This document shows, piece after piece, positions 60,768 to 64,000 of a stretch of DNA of 64,000 nt. Under the pieces are notes generated by a model, which was not told the origin of the DNA, made no database searches, and saw only the letters and a program-made list of their open reading frames with translations. The first letter of the stretch is position 1. Each line of letters begins with the position of its first letter. The stretch comes from Candidatus Poribacteria bacterium (GTDB lineage: Bacteria; Poribacteria; WGA-4E; WGA-3G): positions 1 to 64,000 of the forward strand of contig JAPPII010000015.1 of NCBI GenBank assembly GCA_028820845.1. The letters run 5' to 3'. The position numbers and the translations under genes were made by a program.

Positions 60768-61376
60768 ATGGCATATAGCAACTTTACCTTAAGCGAAGTA
60801 AAGAAGGCGTTTCAGATAGTAGAAACAGTTGAATCGGTAAACCTCTTTGCCCACGTAGAGCCAAAAACGCCAAGTTCGGTACTCACAGCCGTATTGGAAC
60901 GAAATATGCAGGTAGCTCTCGCCGTCAACACGGAAAAGGCGAAATCCGAACTGATTATCGCTAATGTACTCATAGAACTTCGCGAGCAATTTGATAGACA
61001 GATCGGCGTTTTTTCCGGGATTGACTTTAACGTTGATGCCGAAAACGGATTGACAGGGGTCTGCGATTTTTTAATAAGTTTGTCTCCGGCACGGTTCGTT
61101 TTAGAGACACCTATCATCATTCTTGTTGAGGCAAAGAAGGATGACCTGACAGTAGGACTCGGTCAGTGCGTTGCCGAGATGATCGCCGCACAACGCTTTA
61201 ACAAGGAAAATGGAAATGATATACCTTGCATCTACGGGGCGACCACTTCTGGAACAGAATGGCTCTTTCTCAAATTGGAAAGGCAAACTCTTTATATTGA
61301 TACCGAATTCTACTCAATTCACGAGTGCGACAAAATCCTCGGCATCCTCGCAAGTATGGTAGAGCAGAAGGCATAG
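60768..61376 (+). CDS. PD-(D/E)XK-like paralogue 4 of 4
   Basis: 202 residues, 21 bases after paralogue 3, with AGGAAG as a weaker Shine-Dalgarno. The core is kept (FSGIDFNVDAENGLTGVCDF, IIILVEAKKDDL). The variable block is VETVESVNLFAHVEPKTPSS and the tail is DTEFYSIHECDKILGILASM. Last of the array; about 40 bases separate it from the pyr promoter. Confidence 0.75.
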   Translation: MAYSNFTLSEVKKAFQIVETVESVNLFAHVEPKTPSSVLTAVLERNMQVALAVNTEKAKSELIIANVLIELREQFDRQIGVFSGIDFNVDAENGLTGVCDFLISLSPARFVLETPIIILVEAKKDDLTVGLGQCVAEMIAAQRFNKENGNDIPCIYGATTSGTEWLFLKLERQTLYIDTEFYSIHECDKILGILASMVEQKA

Positions 61377-61417
61377 TATTTCTGGGATAGTATAATCTGA
61401 CAAGCATACAAAAAATT

Positions 61418-61446
61418 TTGCAATTAAAATATAAATATGGTATAAT
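61418..61446 (+). promoter_or_regulatory. Promoter of the pyrimidine operon
   Basis: TTGCAA (61418-61423), a 17-bp spacer and a perfect TATAAT (61441-61446), just upstream of the PyrR-type leader. Transcription would start near 61453, placing the whole attenuator in the mRNA. Confidence 0.75.
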
Positions 61447-61466
61447 ATTAAGAACTGGAGCGTCGT

Positions 61467-61516
61467 TATCAAGGAACCCTTTTTAATCCAATCCAGAGAG
61501 GTTGAAAAAAGGATGC
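61467..61516 (+). promoter_or_regulatory. PyrR-binding anti-antiterminator hairpin
   Basis: ATCCAGAGAGGTT (61491-61503) matches the conserved PyrR-binding loop consensus ARUCCNGNGAGGYU known from Bacillus-type pyr attenuators. Flanking CCTTTTTAATCC and GGTTGAAAAAAGG can pair with a bulge, the expected shape of the binding hairpin. Together with the downstream terminator and pyrR this indicates UMP-dependent attenuation. PyrR binding itself is inferred from the family. Confidence 0.8.
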
Positions 61517-61566
61517 ATGATTATATTTTGAATCGAAATTGTAAATCGGAATCGACTGGGATGTTG

Positions 61567-61600
61567 CCTTTCTCGTCACATTAGACGGGAGAGGTTTTTT
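61567..61600 (+). terminator. Attenuator terminator of the pyr leader
   Basis: CCTTTCTCGTC (61567-61577) pairs along its whole length, with two G-U pairs, with GACGGGAGAGG (61584-61594) and is followed by TTTTTT. It lies 47 bases before pyrR and is the likely attenuation terminator. Confidence 0.85.
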
Positions 61601-61622
61601 ATTTGTTAAAATAACGCTATAA

Positions 61623-63475
<1,853 letters not shown>

Positions 63476-63498
63476 CCCAAGTGATAATAAAAAAGCGT

Positions 63499-63586
63499 GT
63501 AGCCTGCAACAACGGCGCAGGCGGATATACGGAGAGGTTGTTCCTCACGCAACCCGCCTGAACGAACCGCAAGGAAAATTAGAAAA
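63499..63586 (+). promoter_or_regulatory. Leader-like repeat preceding carA, copy 2
   Basis: Block A (63499-63532) and block B (63563-63586) match those before the GNAT gene at 7647-7735. Here CAGGCGG in block A can pair with CCGCCTG just before block B, competing with GCCTGC/GCAGGC. AAGGA in block B is the carA Shine-Dalgarno. Confidence 0.55.
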
Positions 63587-64000
63587 ATGAAAGCAATTTT
63601 GGCATTAGCCGATGGAACAGTTTTTGAGGGCGAACAGTTTGGCGCGACGGGTGAAACCACTGGCGAGGTCGTCTTTAATACCAGTATGACGGGTTATCAG
63701 GAAGTTTTGACCGATCCTTCTTACAAAGGGCAAATCGTCACAATGACATACCCGTTGATTGGCAATTACGGATGCAACGAAGCAGATGTTGAATCCATCG
63801 GCCCACAAGTAGAGGGATTTGTCGTTCGCGAATACAGTGCTTACCACAGCAATTGGCGTTCAAAATGGAGTTTAGATACCTACCTTGCCGAACACGATAT
63901 CATTGGTATTCAAGGGATAGACACCCGGGCACTCACCCGTCGTCTCCGGGTACACGGGGTCATGAACGGCTGCCTTTCCACAGAAGATATGAACCCTGAG
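63587..64000 (+). CDS. carA: Carbamoyl-phosphate synthase small subunit (partial)
   Basis: The first 138 codons, running off the window end. CarA hydrolyses glutamine to supply ammonia to CarB for carbamoyl phosphate. [52 protein letters not shown] and the [20 protein letters not shown] segment are the conserved CPSase small-chain N-terminal domain. The glutaminase domain lies beyond the window. It follows pyrC on the same strand after the repeated leader. Confidence 0.95.
   Translation, partial: MKAILALADGTVFEGEQFGATGETTGEVVFNTSMTGYQEVLTDPSYKGQIVTMTYPLIGNYGCNEADVESIGPQVEGFVVREYSAYHSNWRSKWSLDTYLAEHDIIGIQGIDTRALTRRLRVHGVMNGCLSTEDMNPE

Overview
The window reads as chromosome of a Gram-negative bacterium, most likely a member of Candidatus Poribacteria or a close relative. 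That placement is my inference. It rests on lpt and LpxL-type genes for an LPS-bearing outer membrane, a sulfatase with a formylglycine-generating-enzyme-like protein, sugar and creatininase-type catabolic enzymes, a secreted protease with cohesin, dockerin and an FPNPFNPETW-type C-terminal domain, and many dispersed hairpin repeats. No rRNA, tRNA or CRISPR array was seen.

Layout. 0-9 kb: a sigma-54 activator, a fused MNT-HEPN protein, a large membrane protein, an NHL-repeat protein and a GNAT acetyltransferase. 8.7-9.8 kb: a damaged toxin-antitoxin patch, with hicA split by a small inverted-repeat element, hicB, a DUF433 antitoxin and a truncated PIN-like partner. 10-12.8 kb: a Gfo/Idh/MocA oxidoreductase, a glycine-rich repeat membrane protein and an orphan potA-like ATPase. 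12.8-17.3 kb: a restriction-modification island (two methyltransferases, a PD-ExK nuclease, a DUF2971 gene and an unknown). 17.3-28.9 kb: gatB, an aldo/keto reductase, an FGE-like lipoprotein, a soluble lytic transglycosylase and nadB, interrupted by two tnpB-only IS200/IS605-type elements. 28.4-37.5 kb: a leftward cell-envelope and housekeeping run, LpxL-like, lptC, lptA, lptB, rpoN, hpf, valS and a thioesterase. The lptC-lptA-lptB-rpoN-hpf order is the classical proteobacterial one, here with repeats lodged between genes. 37.7-46.4 kb: a MATE transporter, sulfatase, sugar epimerase, PD40-M28-PDZ peptidase and an EEP-family lipoprotein. 46.5-50.1 kb: a small lipoprotein, a DNA methyltransferase beside a restriction-enzyme remnant, and an APH-type kinase. 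50.3-54.2 kb: a creatininase-like enzyme, an HpcH/HpaI aldolase, an unknown protein and an intact DUF433/DUF5615 toxin-antitoxin pair. 54.3-58.2 kb: a frameshifted SIMPL gene, the large secreted metalloprotease and a coiled-coil lipoprotein. 58.2-61.4 kb: a broken IS3-type element followed by four tandem paralogues with a PD-(D/E)XK-like core. 61.4-64 kb: a pyrimidine operon with a PyrR-type attenuator leader, pyrR, pyrC and the start of carA.

The most unusual items are: the four-gene tandem array of nuclease-like paralogues; a leader-like repeat that supplies the Shine-Dalgarno region of two unrelated genes (the GNAT gene and carA); a 134-bp MITE inside hicA whose removal exactly restores the reading frame; two 130-bp TA-flanked MITEs with exchanged tips and a predicted three-way-junction fold; and a family of short hairpins whose stems differ in sequence but keep pairing. 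Function calls come from protein motifs read by eye. No database search was run.
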